In this document: positions 49,898 through 62,480 of the stretch, piece after piece
Layout of the letters: each line of letters starts with the position of its first letter
Numbering within the stretch: the first letter of the stretch is position 1
Made by a program: the position numbers and the translations under genes
Assembly (NCBI GenBank): GCA_051294375.1
Contig: CM119266.1
Location: forward strand, 20,438,780 to 20,502,779
DNA from: Paraspadella gotoi
Taxonomy: Eukaryota > Chaetognatha
Reading direction: 5' to 3'
Length of the DNA: 64,000 bases
The notes under the pieces: model-generated
What the model was told of the DNA's origin: nothing
The model's database searches: none
The model's input: only the letters and a program-made list of their open reading frames with translations

Positions 49898-50050
49898 CGG
49901 CGGCGGCTGCGGGCGACGGCGGCGGCCGCTGCGGGCAGCGGCTGGCGGCGGAGGCGTGACGGCGCGAGAGTCAAGCGGCGAGGAAGCTTTTGTGTTCGTC
50001 GAATAAAGAAAACCCGGCGACCGTGGAGTTCGACGCGTTGTCATGGAAAC
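49898..50050. promoter_or_regulatory. GC-rich patch with an RFX X-box
   Basis: CGGCGG-type sequence (49898-49965) is followed by GTTGTCATGGAAAC at 50037-50050, which fits the X-box pattern RYYNYY-N2-RRNRAC. A near match with a one-base spacer (GTTGCTAGGCGAA, last position off) lies at 50834. Could be a CpG-island promoter; the gene is not visible. Confidence 0.35.
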
Positions 50051-51179
50051 AGAGTCCCGAGGGGATGAATCGGAAACAAAAGACAAAAGACGTCGAAAGA
50101 GTTCACCGCCGCAAATGGGAGGAAAGGAGAAGAGGGGGAAAAAAGGGAAGAAGGGAGGAAAGGGAGGAAAGGGGAAAAAATTGATGAGTNNNNNNNNNNN
50201 NNNNNNNNNNNNNNNNNNNNNNNNNNNNNNNNNNNNNNNNNNNNNNNNNNNNNNNNNNNNNNNNNNNNNNNNNNNNNNNNNNNNNNNNNNNNNNNNNNNN
50301 NNNNNNNNNNNNNNNNNNNNNNNNNNNNNNNNNNNNNNNNNNNNNNNNNNNNNNNNNNNNNNNNNNNNNNNNNNNNNNNNNNNNNAAGGAAAGGAAGGAA
50401 GGGAGGAAAGGAAAGGAAGCGTAAGGAAGGCGGGATTCGAACGGAAGGACCGAGCGGCGGAAAGTTTGCTAAGAGATGAAGTTCCCTATTCAATCCAAAC
50501 TCTCTNNNNNNNNNNNNNNNNNNNNNNNNNNNNNNNNNNNNNNNNNNNNNNNNNNNNNNNNNNNNNNNNNNNNNNNNNNNNNNNNNNNNNNNNNNNNNNN
50601 NNNNNNNNNNNNNNNNNNNNNNNNNNNNNNNNNNNNNNNNNNNNNNNNNNNNNNNNNNNNNNNNNNNNNNNNNNNNNNNNNNNNNNNNNNNNNNNNNNNN
50701 NNNNNNNNNNNNNNNNNNNNNNGAGAGAGAGAGAGAAAGCGGAGAGAAAAGACAACAAGGACCGAGAGTGTCGAAAGAGGAGAAGGAAAAAACTATTACT
50801 CTTCGCGCGACAGCCTTCCCCCCTCTTTAAACGGTTGCTAGGCGAAGGATAAACAACGACATCTCGAATCCATCCCGAGGCAACGGAGACAATTGAGCAT
50901 CGAAGGAGAGAGGAAAAAGAAGGGATAAGNNNNNNNNNNNNNNNNNNNNNNNNNNNNNNNNNNNNNNNNNNNNNNNNNNNNNNNNNNNNNNNNNNNNNNN
51001 NNNNNNNNNNNNNNNNNNNNNNNNNNNNNNNNNNNNNNNNNNNNNNNNNNNNNNNNNNNNNNNNNNNNNNNNNNNNNNNNNNNNNNNNNNNNNNNNNNNN
51101 NNNNNNNNNNNNNNNNNNNNNNNNNNNNNNNNNNNNNNNNNNNNNNNNNNNNNNNNNNNNNNNNNNNNNNNNNNNNNNN
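50051..51179. other. purine-rich DNA broken by three gaps
   Basis: GGA/GGAA-rich homopurine sequence on both sides of gaps at 50190-50385 (196 N), 50506-50722 (217 N) and 50930-51179 (250 N), with a GA tract from 50723. Nothing coding can be supported. Confidence 0.7.
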
Positions 51180-51653
51180 CGCAGCCCCCGCCTCTTCGCC
51201 TCCGCTTTTCATTCCGCCTCTACCGAATGTAAATCCTTCGCCCACATTGTCGGGCCACCGAAAACACATTCCACGATTATGGGACCGGAAAACACTTCGA
51301 TGGGAAGCCTTTGAGACCGCCAACGCCGCCAGCGCCGCGTCGCCGACGCCACGGCGTTCTTGGCGCGGAACAACATATTTGTTTGTGAACCGATTCCAAT
51401 GAAATATGGTGAGCGCAGGAAAGTTAGCGAGTTACTTCTACTCAAAATCTCATCAAAATCCGAGGAGCGATTCTTTTGTTATTCAGGAAAGGTTCGCCCC
51501 GCGGTTGAAATTCTTCAGGGCCGGCGGATTGTCAATTTTAAAAACCCAGTCCTACGGTGCTGGCGCCTTGCGGGGCCAAAAGGGCGCATCATCATCGCAA
51601 TATATATCACGGTGAGGGGGAGCGAGGCTGGCAGCGCATACTTCTCTATCGTC
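51180..51653. other. mixed sequence, nothing recognised
   Basis: Moderately GC-rich. Frames up to 99 codons occur on both strands but none resembles a known protein. Confidence 0.5.
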
Positions 51654-51969
<316 letters not shown>

Positions 51970-52137
51970 AGTAAAAAAATTAGGAACAATAATATTGATA
52001 TTTATCGGTTGAGAAATCTCAAAAATATCAGTGCTCTTTCGTGATCTCCGGGTCTCCGTTCTCTGTCTAGTAGTGTCGACGAAGCTCCGCCTCTTCTTAA
52101 ACTCCGGCCATTTTTACGTCATCTTTAATCGCCTTTT

Positions 52138-52225
52138 TGTCGTCGTCGTCGTCTTCGTCGTCGTTTTCATCGCCGTAATCGTCGTACACCTCGTCGTCGT
52201 CTTTATCGTCTACATCGGTGGCAGT

Positions 52226-52259
<34 letters not shown>
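52138..52259. repeat. (GTC)n tract, interrupted
   Basis: Two GTC-rich clusters (52138-52165 and 52231-52257) joined by degenerate units. It translates as a valine run (VVVVFVVV), which explains the open frame here. Confidence 0.9.
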
Positions 52260-52263
<4 letters not shown>

Positions 52264-52269
52264 GGTCGA

Positions 52270-52925
52270 CATTAAATCATCTTCCGTTTAAGCATTACAA
52301 CCATAAACCGGCTAATAGAAGGACGGAGGGGCCCGAGGGCATTCAGGGATGTTTAATGTTTCTTCGGCCCGGCTGAGGATAAATTTCGTCCGAGCAGATA
52401 AATCGATTAAAAAAGGAAAGCGGGGAAAAAGCAAAGATATTCCTCGCGCGTGGGGTTGTCAAAACACTTTATTACGCATTAGCCTATTTCAATAAAGAGG
52501 GTGACCTTTTTCTTACGACAACAAATATGCGTGGAACGTTAGAAATTTCGGCCTGTTTATTATTATTGCTGTTTTAATCCGGTAAATACTGGATGGTTCG
52601 TCGATATGATTCATAATTTAAAATTTTAAATATAGTTTCTAACGTACATTTGTGTATGTGATATTCACAAATTTTGTTTTATAAATAACTGAAGCAGTGA
52701 CGTGAGAAGTCATTGCGTGGTCCAATCAGAGGACTTAAGCTGTAAGTCAAAGTCCGTGGTATTAAAAGAAGGATTCAAGGAAAGACCACACAGATACATC
52801 AGATAAAAAAGTGTTTTCACTGTAAAGTTTTCACGCTAAGCCGATTTCGTATTTTTCGCTCACGCGAAATCAAAGAAAATCGAAGTTGATGTGAAGGAAG
52901 ATGATATTCGGTTTCGCGATTGAAT

Positions 52926-52971
<46 letters not shown>

Positions 52972-53800
52972 TGGGGGATGAACCGAAGAAAAAGGAGACT
53001 CGTAGGCGGGTGGTTCACAGGCTGGGACGAAACGGGGCAAAAAGTCAAGGCTGCGAGAGAATAACGGGGAGGAAAGGAAAGAGAGGAAGGGAGAGAGTGA
53101 GAGGAAAGGAGAGGGAGGAAGGGAGAGAGTGAGAGGAAAGGAGCGGGAAGAAGAGAGAGAACGAGAGACAAGGCAAGAAAGAAGAGATGGAGAGAGAGTT
53201 GTGTCGCTTTGACACGGCAGCGAGGAACAGATGAACGGAATATCATTAACGCGGTACCTTCAGAGACTCACAGTTTGTGTGTCGCTTTTAACTCAAGCAA
53301 CGCAGAGAATTTGTGATGTGATGTTGCCGTCTATTTATTTGAGATAAAAGTTTTCTGTTTTTGCTTACCACTCACTGCCAAGACTATTGTTTCTGATACC
53401 TCGGCTTCACCAGAGTAATTTCATTATCACATTCTCTTCACTGATTCTCGTTTCTTTTCTTATCCCCCAACCGATTGCATTATATAGTCCACTGCAAATA
53501 TCTCTACCCTGACATTCACACTCAGCCACTCGCACAAGCACTCTCACAACCACACTCAGCCACACTCTTCCTTCGCCTGTCATCGTCTGCTAAAGTTTTC
53601 CGTCTGCGTCAACGTCTCTGAGGCAGACACTTTTCTTCACGCTCGACTTCAACCGTTTTCAACTTAAAAAAAAACAAAACGAAACATAATAAGAACAAAA
53701 CACGAAATACGGAATATTAAATGCGTCGTTTCTGACGTCCGTGGCTCTCTGCTTCAACATTGACGCTAATATTGTTCGAAATAAAAATTATCTCTTTTTA
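52270..53800. other. mixed sequence with a GA tract
   Basis: Contains a promoter-like arrangement at 52719-52770 (CCAATCAG, then TATTAAAAG about 40 bp later), a (GA)n at 52928-52969, a purine-rich block to 53200, and pyrimidine-rich sequence after 53400. No coding exon can be assigned. Confidence 0.45.
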
Positions 53801-54222
53801 TATTTAATCAGAAAAACTTGAAATCGGAAAAAAACTAATTATCCGCCCACGAGTTGAGAGAATCAGAGATATTTTTTTCTTTAATGGAATAAGGACAATT
53901 GAAAGAAAAGATAAGAAAAAAATATAAGAGATAGGAAGATACAAAAAAAAAGAGAAGAGTAGAAAAGAAAAGAAAATGTTGACTTTGCAACGTACCCTGT
54001 GACCAAAGTAAGTTAGGTCAACTTTTAGCAAAGAGCGAAACCACATTATGTAAGGCGAAGATGAGGTTTTGAGCATTAAATTATCAAATATATCCAATTT
54101 AGTTTCCAGTTTAGTTTTGACGGTTTTTTTTCCTTAAAATTTTTCATCTTTTGACTCAAAAATTTTTTGTTCGACTGAATTTGTTTACTTCCGCCTTCCG
54201 TAGGATTCACCATAAAACGCGT
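53801..54222. other. AT-rich non-genic stretch
   Basis: AT-rich with short poly-A and poly-T runs. Nothing recognised. Confidence 0.5.
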
Positions 54223-54223
54223 T

Positions 54224-54258
<35 letters not shown>

Positions 54259-54270
54259 TATCGTCGTTAT
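54223..54270. repeat. (GTC)n microsatellite
   Basis: About 15 GTC units with two TTA interruptions at the right end. Confidence 0.93.
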
Positions 54271-55500
54271 CATTAAGTTTTTTTTTTCCCCCGCCGAATC
54301 CCCCGCCTCGTCTCGTCACGAGAGACATTAACCACCCCGGCGCTGCGTCGCCGCGTCGCCGTCGGGTCTGCACCGCACGTCACTCCTGTTCTTCACTGTT
54401 AACACTCCCCCCTCCTCCCGCCCCCCTCGCCACGGAGCCTTTTTTCCCGCGCTACCGGCGCCAGTCTTTCCTTCCTGTTTTTCAACAACATAATCAGCGT
54501 CGCGGTTCTCGCATTAAAAAAACCAAATTTATTGACGTCATCGCCTGAGAATCCGAAGGAAAGACGGCGGCGGTGGCGAAGGTGGGAGGGGTGGGGGTGG
54601 AGGAGTGGGAAATGTGGACGGTTCGTTGTGGACGTTCGATGCAGAGGATTGTGGATTCCGCATGTTGACTGGAGTAGACTGAAAACGGTAGCCCTGGACG
54701 CCGAATAGTGAATGGCAGTTATCGGATGGTTAGGGAAAAGGCAAGTTGGTAGTGGATGGTAGATGGCAGATGGCATGCGGCAGGTGGCGCGGGGGATTAT
54801 GACCCCGACGCTGGTGGCGAATGCGACCGAGATTAAATTTTGTTTTGATGGCGCCGCCGTCGAAGCCTCGTTCCGAAATGGCGTCAGTGACAAAAGCCCC
54901 CCCGGGCGCTGTCGGAAAATGTTAGCGATAAGCCTTACGTGTTTCCATATAAAAGAAAAAGAAAAAAAAAAAAAAAACTCGGATCGTGTAAATTCGTTTT
55001 AAACCAGGATGTCAAAAGTATTTACGCGGAATGTATAAAGGGAGAGGCGAGTATGGACGGAGTTTAGAAAGGCGGAGGGGGGCGGGAAAGTTGAGGAGCT
55101 TCGGAGATAAGAGAAAGGTAAAAGGAGGCGGGGAAAGAAAGAAAGGGAAGATAGAGAAGGAGAGAAACCGCGCGGCGAGAGTAAAAAAGATTCGGTAATA
55201 AATCGTTTCTTCGAACGAGTTGGAACGGAAGCCAGACATACACATGAAGAAAAAAAAAGAATGAAAAAAAAAGAAAAGGAAAGAAAGCACCGAACGGCTA
55301 AAAGCCCTACATGTATATACATTACAAACTTCATATTTACATTTTGTATGACCAACGGCGAAACGGGCTCCAGTCTTCAACCCCGCAGTCCCCAAAAGCC
55401 CATTTGCCGAAAGAAATTCCTCGTTCGCTCTTTTGAAAATCGGTCTCTCTCGCCCGAAGCACCTTCCTCGTAATAAACCCTTTATAACAAAAGGCGCGCT
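54271..55500. other. CpG-rich then purine-rich DNA
   Basis: 54290-54900 is CpG-rich with a CRE palindrome TGACGTCA at 54533-54540 and a loose TGGATGG/TGGCAGA-type repeat around 54700-54790. 55030-55290 is purine-rich. A 164-codon minus-strand frame across 54399-54893 shows no recognisable domain. Confidence 0.45.
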
Positions 55501-55506
55501 CTTTTT

Positions 55507-55510
<4 letters not shown>

Positions 55511-55585
<75 letters not shown>

Positions 55586-55643
55586 AAGAGAATAAAAGAA
55601 AAAAAGAATCCCTCGCCAATATCGTTTTTTTTTCTCTCCCTCT

Positions 55644-55722
<79 letters not shown>
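55511..55722. repeat. (GA)n followed by (CT)n
   Basis: GA tracts at 55511-55590 and CT tracts at 55631-55722, about 40 bases apart. The two are reverse complements and could pair. Confidence 0.93.
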
Positions 55723-55724
<2 letters not shown>

Positions 55725-55926
55725 TTTTCTTTCTCCCGTTCCGAGTTGATTAACGAGGTGGCCGCCCGAAAAAGGGGCGCCCCGACGCTCTCCCCCCCTA
55801 CCGCCCCCCTTCGACGCTCCGGCCCTTGATTCACGGCGAAGGTTCGCGGTTCAAACGTTTTCCAGACTCGCGAAATTCCGCGCTGGCTAATCCGCGAGAA
55901 ACACAGACCAGGACTCTCGGAGGAAG

Positions 55927-56058
<132 letters not shown>

Positions 56059-56309
56059 GACTGGGCAGCTCGGGGGGAGGGAGGGGGTGGGAGGAAAAGA
56101 GGGACGCGGAGGGGGAGGGTAGAGTAAAGTGAGGGCGAGGGAAGATACTCTTATGGGGATGGACGAGGGGGGGGGGCAAGTGAGGGAAACTGAAAAAAAA
56201 CAGAAGTTCCTTTTTTTTCCTCTTTTTTTTTTTTTACAACGAAAATATTGCGGTACGAGAATTATTGAGCGGCAAGCGAACGCGAATCCTTTGCGGATAA
56301 AATACAGAT

Positions 56310-56312
<3 letters not shown>

Positions 56313-56396
<84 letters not shown>

Positions 56397-56398
56397 CT
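56313..56398. repeat. (CT)n microsatellite with interruptions
   Basis: About 43 CT units with two CTCCTC interruptions. Leads directly into the 0.95-kb direct repeat. Confidence 0.95.
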
Positions 56399-56635
56399 GG
56401 CTATGGGAGGGGCGGCGAAGGACGAGGCTTTCATTTTTTTTCACTCGGAACAAGATTTCTCGTCGAGTCTGGCGCGAGAAACGATTATTCAAATATTTTT
56501 AGAGGCTTCACTCGACTATCGTTAGCGACGATCCAAAAAAGAAACAACAACTCGCCTTTATTTTTTTGGTTACATAATGATAGTGGCTCTGTTTTCAATA
56601 GCGCTCCAATTCTGTTCTTAATCCGAACTCTTAAT

Positions 56636-56765
56636 TTTAACCCTTGTATCTAATACTCATCGTTCAAATAACTAACCTAACTCTTAACCATAACCCTAAT
56701 TCCCAAACCTCATTCCCTAACCCTTATCATTAACCAAATCCTTAATATTATCCTTAACGCTTACT
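56636..56765. repeat. degenerate CTAACC / telomere-like repeat
   Basis: TAACCC, CTAACCTAA, TAACCATAACCCTAA and CTAACCCTTA recur with uneven spacing. This resembles decayed telomeric-type repeats (TTAGG or TTAGGG complements) but no run is regular. The second copy is at 57,650-57,765. Confidence 0.35.
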
Positions 56766-57176
56766 TAATTTTTAAAAAAGTAATGAATTTGAACGTTACG
56801 AATTTAATATTTAATGGGGCGCCTTTGCAAAATAGGGCCGAATTGGTTACTTGGAGAATTGCGAAATAAATAATTGACGCTTGCTTAATTCCAATTAGTT
56901 ATATATCTCGTTTGTTTTTGTGTTTGGCTTCTCTTCTCTTCCTCCCAAGTTGAGCTCAGAATGGATAAAGGGGTTCGTATCTCGCATTCGCTTCGCATCC
57001 TCGAGGGAATTCGTTATCCTCTTCCAATTAGGGCCAGACAGACAGACATCTGGCCGGGGCCCGTCGGTCCGTCCGTCGTCCGTCGGGGATTTTTAAACTT
57101 GTTATGGTCTCTCAATAAGGGAGAAGCAGGGATCGTGCTTCGTTCAGAGGTTGAGGCCAAATTTTAAGTAGTTTAA

Positions 57177-57320
<144 letters not shown>

Positions 57321-57367
57321 GGAATTCCATTTTTTTAAATATTGAACTTATGGTTCCCTTTTTAGAA

Positions 57368-57392
57368 NNNNNNNNNNNNNNNNNNNNNNNNN
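57368..57392. other. assembly gap, exactly 25 N, between the two copies
   Basis: The gap separates near-identical sequences, the pattern left when both contig ends were extended past each other but not merged. Confidence 0.99.
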
Positions 57393-58201
57393 CTCTCTCT
57401 CTGGGCTATGGGAGGGGCGGCGAAGGACGAGGCTTTCATTTTTTTTCACTCGGAACAAGATTTCTCGTCGAGTCTGGCGAGAGAGCGATTATTCAAATAT
57501 TTTTAGAGGCTTCAACTCGACTATCGTTAGCGACGATCCAAAAAAGAAACAACAACTCGCCCTTTATTTTTTTGGTTACATAATGATAGTGGCTCTGTTT
57601 TCCAATAGCGCTCCAATTCTGTTCTTAATCCGAACTCTTAATTTTAACCCTTGTATCTAATACTCATCGTTCAAATAACTAACCTAACTCTTAACCGTAA
57701 CCCTAATCCCAAACCTCATTCCCTAACCCTTATCATTAACCAAATCCTTAATATTATCCTTAACGCTTACTTAATTTTTAAAAAGTAATGAATTTGAACG
57801 TTACGAATTTAATATTTAATGGGGGCGCCTTTGCAAAATAGGGCCGAATTGGTTACTTGGAGAATTGCGAAATAAATAATTGACGCTTGCTTAATTCCAA
57901 TTAGTTATATATCTCGTTTGTTTTTGTGTTTGGCTTCTCTTCTCTTCCTCCCAAGTTGAGCTCAGAATGGATAAAGGGGTTCGTATCTCGCATTCGCTTC
58001 GCATCCTCGAGGGAATTCGTTATCCTCTTCCAATTAGGGCCAGACAGACAGACATCTGGCCGGGGCCCGTCGGTCCGTCCGTCCGTCCGTCGGGGGATTT
58101 TTAAACTTGTTATGGTCTCTCAATAAGGGAGAAGCAGGGATCGTGCTTCGTTCAGAGGTTGAGGCCAAATTTTAAGTAGTTTAATTCCTTATTTATTATT
58201 A

Positions 58202-58276
<75 letters not shown>

Positions 58277-58322
58277 GGAATTCCATTTTTTAAATATTGA
58301 ACTTATGGTTCCCTTTTTTGAA
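57393..58322 (+). repeat. direct repeat across a 25-N gap, copy 2
   Basis: Second copy of 56391-57367. It continues into unique sequence (AAAAGGTGGCGGGAATGG) where copy 1 meets N. Confidence 0.95.
58190..58276. repeat. (TTA)n microsatellite, copy 2
   Basis: About 28 units; the counterpart at 57177-57320 is longer. Confidence 0.95.
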
Positions 58323-58872
<550 letters not shown>

Positions 58873-59566
58873 ATCGGTTCTGGCATGATCTCATTTGAGT
58901 TTTTTTTCTCCTGTTATTTGTTTTCCCTCGTGGCCTCTTGATCGCGCGGTTATCTTCGTAACGAGTGGAAACACTCTTTCCTTTCTAGCGAGCTGCTCTT
59001 TTCTGCTCTTTTCTGTTTTTTCCTGCTCTTTTTTGTTCTTTTCTGCTCCTTTATACGCTTTTCTGCTCTTTTCCGTTCTTTTCTGCTCATTTCTACAGTT
59101 CACAGTTCTCTGACTCTCGCCTTTTTTATAACCTCCTTCTGTTCTGCTCAGTATGGGATCCACTACTCTCTTATCTTCGACTCCGTCTCCCTCTCCCTCA
59201 CTCCCCTCCTCCTCCCTCACTCCCACTCCTCCTCCCTCTCTTCCTCTCTCCACCCTTCTCCCTCGATCCCTTAATTGATCATTTTGAGAAGAGCGAGTCT
59301 TTCGTCTGGCGAGTTGTTTACTCGCTCTGGCTTTTTTAGACGAAGGGGCGGAGACGCCGACTCGATATATATGGTGTAGGAGCAAAGTTCCTTTCCTCCT
59401 TTCCTCCTTTTCTCCTTTCCTCCCGGTATTTTCTCCTCTTTTCTCGTCTCTTTCCTCGTCTCCCTTTTTATTCATTTTCCTCGAAAAATTATTCTTATTC
59501 CATTTTAGGACTTTTTGTATGTATACCCGTCAAGTTTAAAAAAAAATTCAAGTCTCTTAAATACAT

Positions 59567-59602
<36 letters not shown>
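58873..59602. other. pyrimidine-rich DNA with a 10-bp tandem repeat
   Basis: C- and T-rich on the plus strand almost throughout. A 194-codon minus-strand frame (59475-58891) is the Lys/Glu/Arg translation of this strand bias and is not a supported gene. Ends in (CT)n at a 122-N gap (59603-59724). Confidence 0.6.
58993..59092. repeat. 10-bp tandem repeat, ten copies
   Basis: Ten consecutive units close to CTGCTCTTTT, with up to four substitutions per unit and no change in spacing. Confidence 0.9.
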
Positions 59603-59724
59603 NNNNNNNNNNNNNNNNNNNNNNNNNNNNNNNNNNNNNNNNNNNNNNNNNNNNNNNNNNNNNNNNNNNNNNNNNNNNNNNNNNNNNNNNNNNNNNNNNN
59701 NNNNNNNNNNNNNNNNNNNNNNNN
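59603..59724. other. assembly gap, 122 N, inside a CT tract
   Basis: CT repeats on both sides. Confidence 0.99.
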
Positions 59725-60308
59725 TCTCTCTAATTGCCCCTTCGCCGTATTCAAGTGCCTTTTTACATTTTGTTTCTATATTTATCCTCTCAACGTCTTT
59801 CCCGCCCTCTTTCGCCACATATCGCCACCTTGCGGTGAGAAGGCACGGAATTAACCTTTTCTCCTCTAACGGTCAAAAAGGTTTCGCCCTCTTCCTTCCG
59901 CCCCCCTCTCCCTCTCCTGGCTTTCTCACCGCTTAATGACAGTGTCGGGGGGGAGAGGCTCATTTCCCCCCTTTCCCCAGTTTTATCACTTTCAAGTCAG
60001 CGCTAAGTAGTCCTACCCATTTTTTCTCTCTTTTTTTCTTTCTCTCTCTTTCCGCGAGATTTTTTTTTGGTCAGCGAGTCGCTAAGGAGTCGGGGGGCGG
60101 GAAGCGAGGTGAAACCCCTTCAACTCTCCTTGACAAGTCGCGGAATAATTTTCCTCAAAGTCGAAACTAGAAACTCGACCAACGGAAGAGGCGCTGGTGA
60201 TCGGCGATCGCCTCATTGGTCGTCGATCCGTACGAAAAAGGAAATGGAAAGAAAAGATGGAAAGCGATTCATAGATTCAGTAGCGAAGAGATCGAGACTC
60301 TCAGATTC
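59725..60308. other. mixed sequence, nothing recognised
   Basis: C-rich on the left, CpG-containing around 60,060-60,230. No exon signal that I trust. Confidence 0.5.
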
Positions 60309-60995
60309 ATGTGGATCGAGTCTGTCAGATTTATGTGGATCGAGTCTCTCAGATTCATAAGGATCGAGTCTCTCAGATTCATGTGGCTTGAAACTCTCAG
60401 ATTCATGTGGATCGAGTCTGTCAGATTCATGTGGATCGAGTCTGTCAGATTCATGTGGATTGAGTCTCTCAGATTCATGTGGATCGAATCTCTCAGATTC
60501 ATTTGGCTGGAGACTTTCAGATTCATGTGGATCGAGTCTCTCANNNNNNNNNNNNNNNNNNNNNNNNNNNNNNNNNNNNNNNNNNNNNNNNNNNNNNNNN
60601 NNNNNNNNNNNNNNNNNNNNNNNNNNNNNNNNNNNNNNNNNNNNNNNNNNNNNNNNNNNNNNNNNNNNNNNNNNNNNNNNNNNNNNNNNNNNNNNNNNNN
60701 NNNNNNNNNNNNNNNNNNNNNNNNNNNNNNNNNNNNNNNNNNNNNNNNNNNNNNNNNNNNNNNNNNNNNNNNNNTCTCAGATTCATGTGGATTGAGTCTC
60801 TCAGATTCATGTGGTTCGAGACTCTCAGATTTATGTGGATAGAGTCTCCCAGATTCATGAAGATCAAGTCTCTCAGATTCATGTGGTTCGAGACTCTCAG
60901 ATTCATGTGGCTCGCGACTCTCAGATTCATGTAGATCGAGTCTCTCAGATTCATGTGGTTCGAGACTCTCAGATTCATGTGGATCGAGTCGATTC
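60309..60995. repeat. 24-bp minisatellite, ~28 units including a gap
   Basis: Nineteen units are readable, ten left and nine right of a 231-N gap at 60544-60774, close to CAGATTCATGTGG followed by ATCGAGTCTCT. The period is kept through the gap estimate. Units fall into two linked types: A at the first variable site always goes with T six bases later (13 units), and T or C there always goes with A (3 plus 3 units). Because 24 is a multiple of three, several frames stay open; the minus-strand frame reads HESERLDP or HESESLEP per unit. Coding is possible but unsupported. Confidence 0.95.
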
Positions 60996-61437
60996 ATGAT
61001 TCCTCCGGATCGTCCTCTCCTCTCAACCTCTTTATTTTCTCTCTCCCGTTGTATCGTTTATATTTACCAACAAGTTTAATATTTATTCACTTCCTTTGTT
61101 TGTTCTTTGATATATTTATTTCCAGCCTGATACTCATATTCCTGTCTCACATTTCTCGTTCGATCACTCACGCCTTAATTCCTCCCCTCCAGTTTTGATC
61201 GACGCCATTTTGAAATTTCTCTTAATTCTCTTCTTCCTTCCTTATTATCTTATCTCCTTTTTTTTTCCCTTTCAATCCTCATTTTAATTCTCTTCTTCCT
61301 TCCTTATTATCTTATCTCCTTTTATTTCCTTTCCTCCCTTTTCCTCCCTCTTTTCCATCCGATCCTTTTTATTTATTCCTCCTCTTCACTCGAGCCCACG
61401 ATTCCTCCTTCTCCCCCTCCTCAGTCTCTCCCCCCCC
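60996..61437. other. pyrimidine-rich DNA with a 40-bp duplication
   Basis: T- and C-rich. A ~40-bp segment beginning TTAATTCTCTTCTTCCTTCC occurs at 61222 and again at 61284, 62 bp apart. Ends in a C run at a gap. Confidence 0.7.
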
Positions 61438-61606
61438 NNNNNNNNNNNNNNNNNNNNNNNNNNNNNNNNNNNNNNNNNNNNNNNNNNNNNNNNNNNNNNN
61501 NNNNNNNNNNNNNNNNNNNNNNNNNNNNNNNNNNNNNNNNNNNNNNNNNNNNNNNNNNNNNNNNNNNNNNNNNNNNNNNNNNNNNNNNNNNNNNNNNNNN
61601 NNNNNN
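61438..61606. other. assembly gap, 169 N
   Basis: Between a poly-C run and a GA tract (61607-61636). Confidence 0.99.
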
Positions 61607-61642
<36 letters not shown>

Positions 61643-61740
61643 TACATGAAAATAAGATGGAGAATTTTCATCCGATAAAAACGCGAGAAATACATATATC
61701 TCCCTCGTTCGCCATATTCGTCGAAAAGCCCTGTCGGTTC

Positions 61741-61782
61741 GTCGTCGTCTTCGTCGTCGTCTTCGTCGTCGTCGTCGGTGAC
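61741..61782. repeat. (GTC)n tract
   Basis: About 14 GTC/TTC units. Confidence 0.9.
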
Positions 61783-61893
61783 ATCGTTTTTAATATCGTC
61801 GTCGCCCTCGTCGCCGATATATCGCGACTCGACTGCAATCGTCATGATAGGCACTTATATTAACGACGAATTTCCGAGGTGAAAAAAAAAAAA

Positions 61894-62210
61894 NNNNNNN
61901 NNNNNNNNNNNNNNNNNNNNNNNNNNNNNNNNNNNNNNNNNNNNNNNNNNNNNNNNNNNNNNNNNNNNNNNNNNNNNNNNNNNNNNNNNNNNNNNNNNNN
62001 NNNNNNNNNNNNNNNNNNNNNNNNNNNNNNNNNNNNNNNNNNNNNNNNNNNNNNNNNNNNNNNNNNNNNNNNNNNNNNNNNNNNNNNNNNNNNNNNNNNN
62101 NNNNNNNNNNNNNNNNNNNNNNNNNNNNNNNNNNNNNNNNNNNNNNNNNNNNNNNNNNNNNNNNNNNNNNNNNNNNNNNNNNNNNNNNNNNNNNNNNNNN
62201 NNNNNNNNNN
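61894..62210. other. assembly gap, 317 N
   Basis: Run of N after a poly-A tract. Confidence 0.99.
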
Positions 62211-62480
62211 ATTGGGGCTGGGGATTGGAGATGGGGATGAGCAAGGGGGAAAAGGTTGTCGGCCTGTCGGGTTAGAAGATGTAGAAATAGATGGAGAATC
62301 GGGGGGAGGAGTAATGGAGGAAAAGAGATGGAGAAAGAGTGAAAGAAAATAGAGAGGGAATCGGGGATGATGTTTAAAGACGGAGATGGCGAATGCAGAT
62401 GGGAGAGAGAAACGGGGGATGAGTGGCCGACTTCTTCTCTTCTTTCTCAGTCTATTTCATCATCTTCGCTGTCGATATTT

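Noticed and set aside
48876-50086. Very long frames on both strands (over 350 codons) across the 971-N gap.
   Set aside because: They consist almost entirely of N. The same holds for frames across the other large gaps.
54399-54893. A 164-codon minus-strand frame.
   Set aside because: His/Pro/Arg-rich translation of CpG-rich and TGGATGG-type repetitive DNA; the overlapping plus-strand frame is no better.
58891-59475. A 194-codon minus-strand Lys/Glu/Arg-rich frame.
   Set aside because: It is the translation of a pyrimidine-rich plus strand including a 10-bp repeat; no domain or splice signal.
60309-60995. Possible CRISPR array, because repeats are short and regular.
   Set aside because: The 24-bp units are contiguous with no spacers. 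It is a minisatellite, and the window is eukaryotic.
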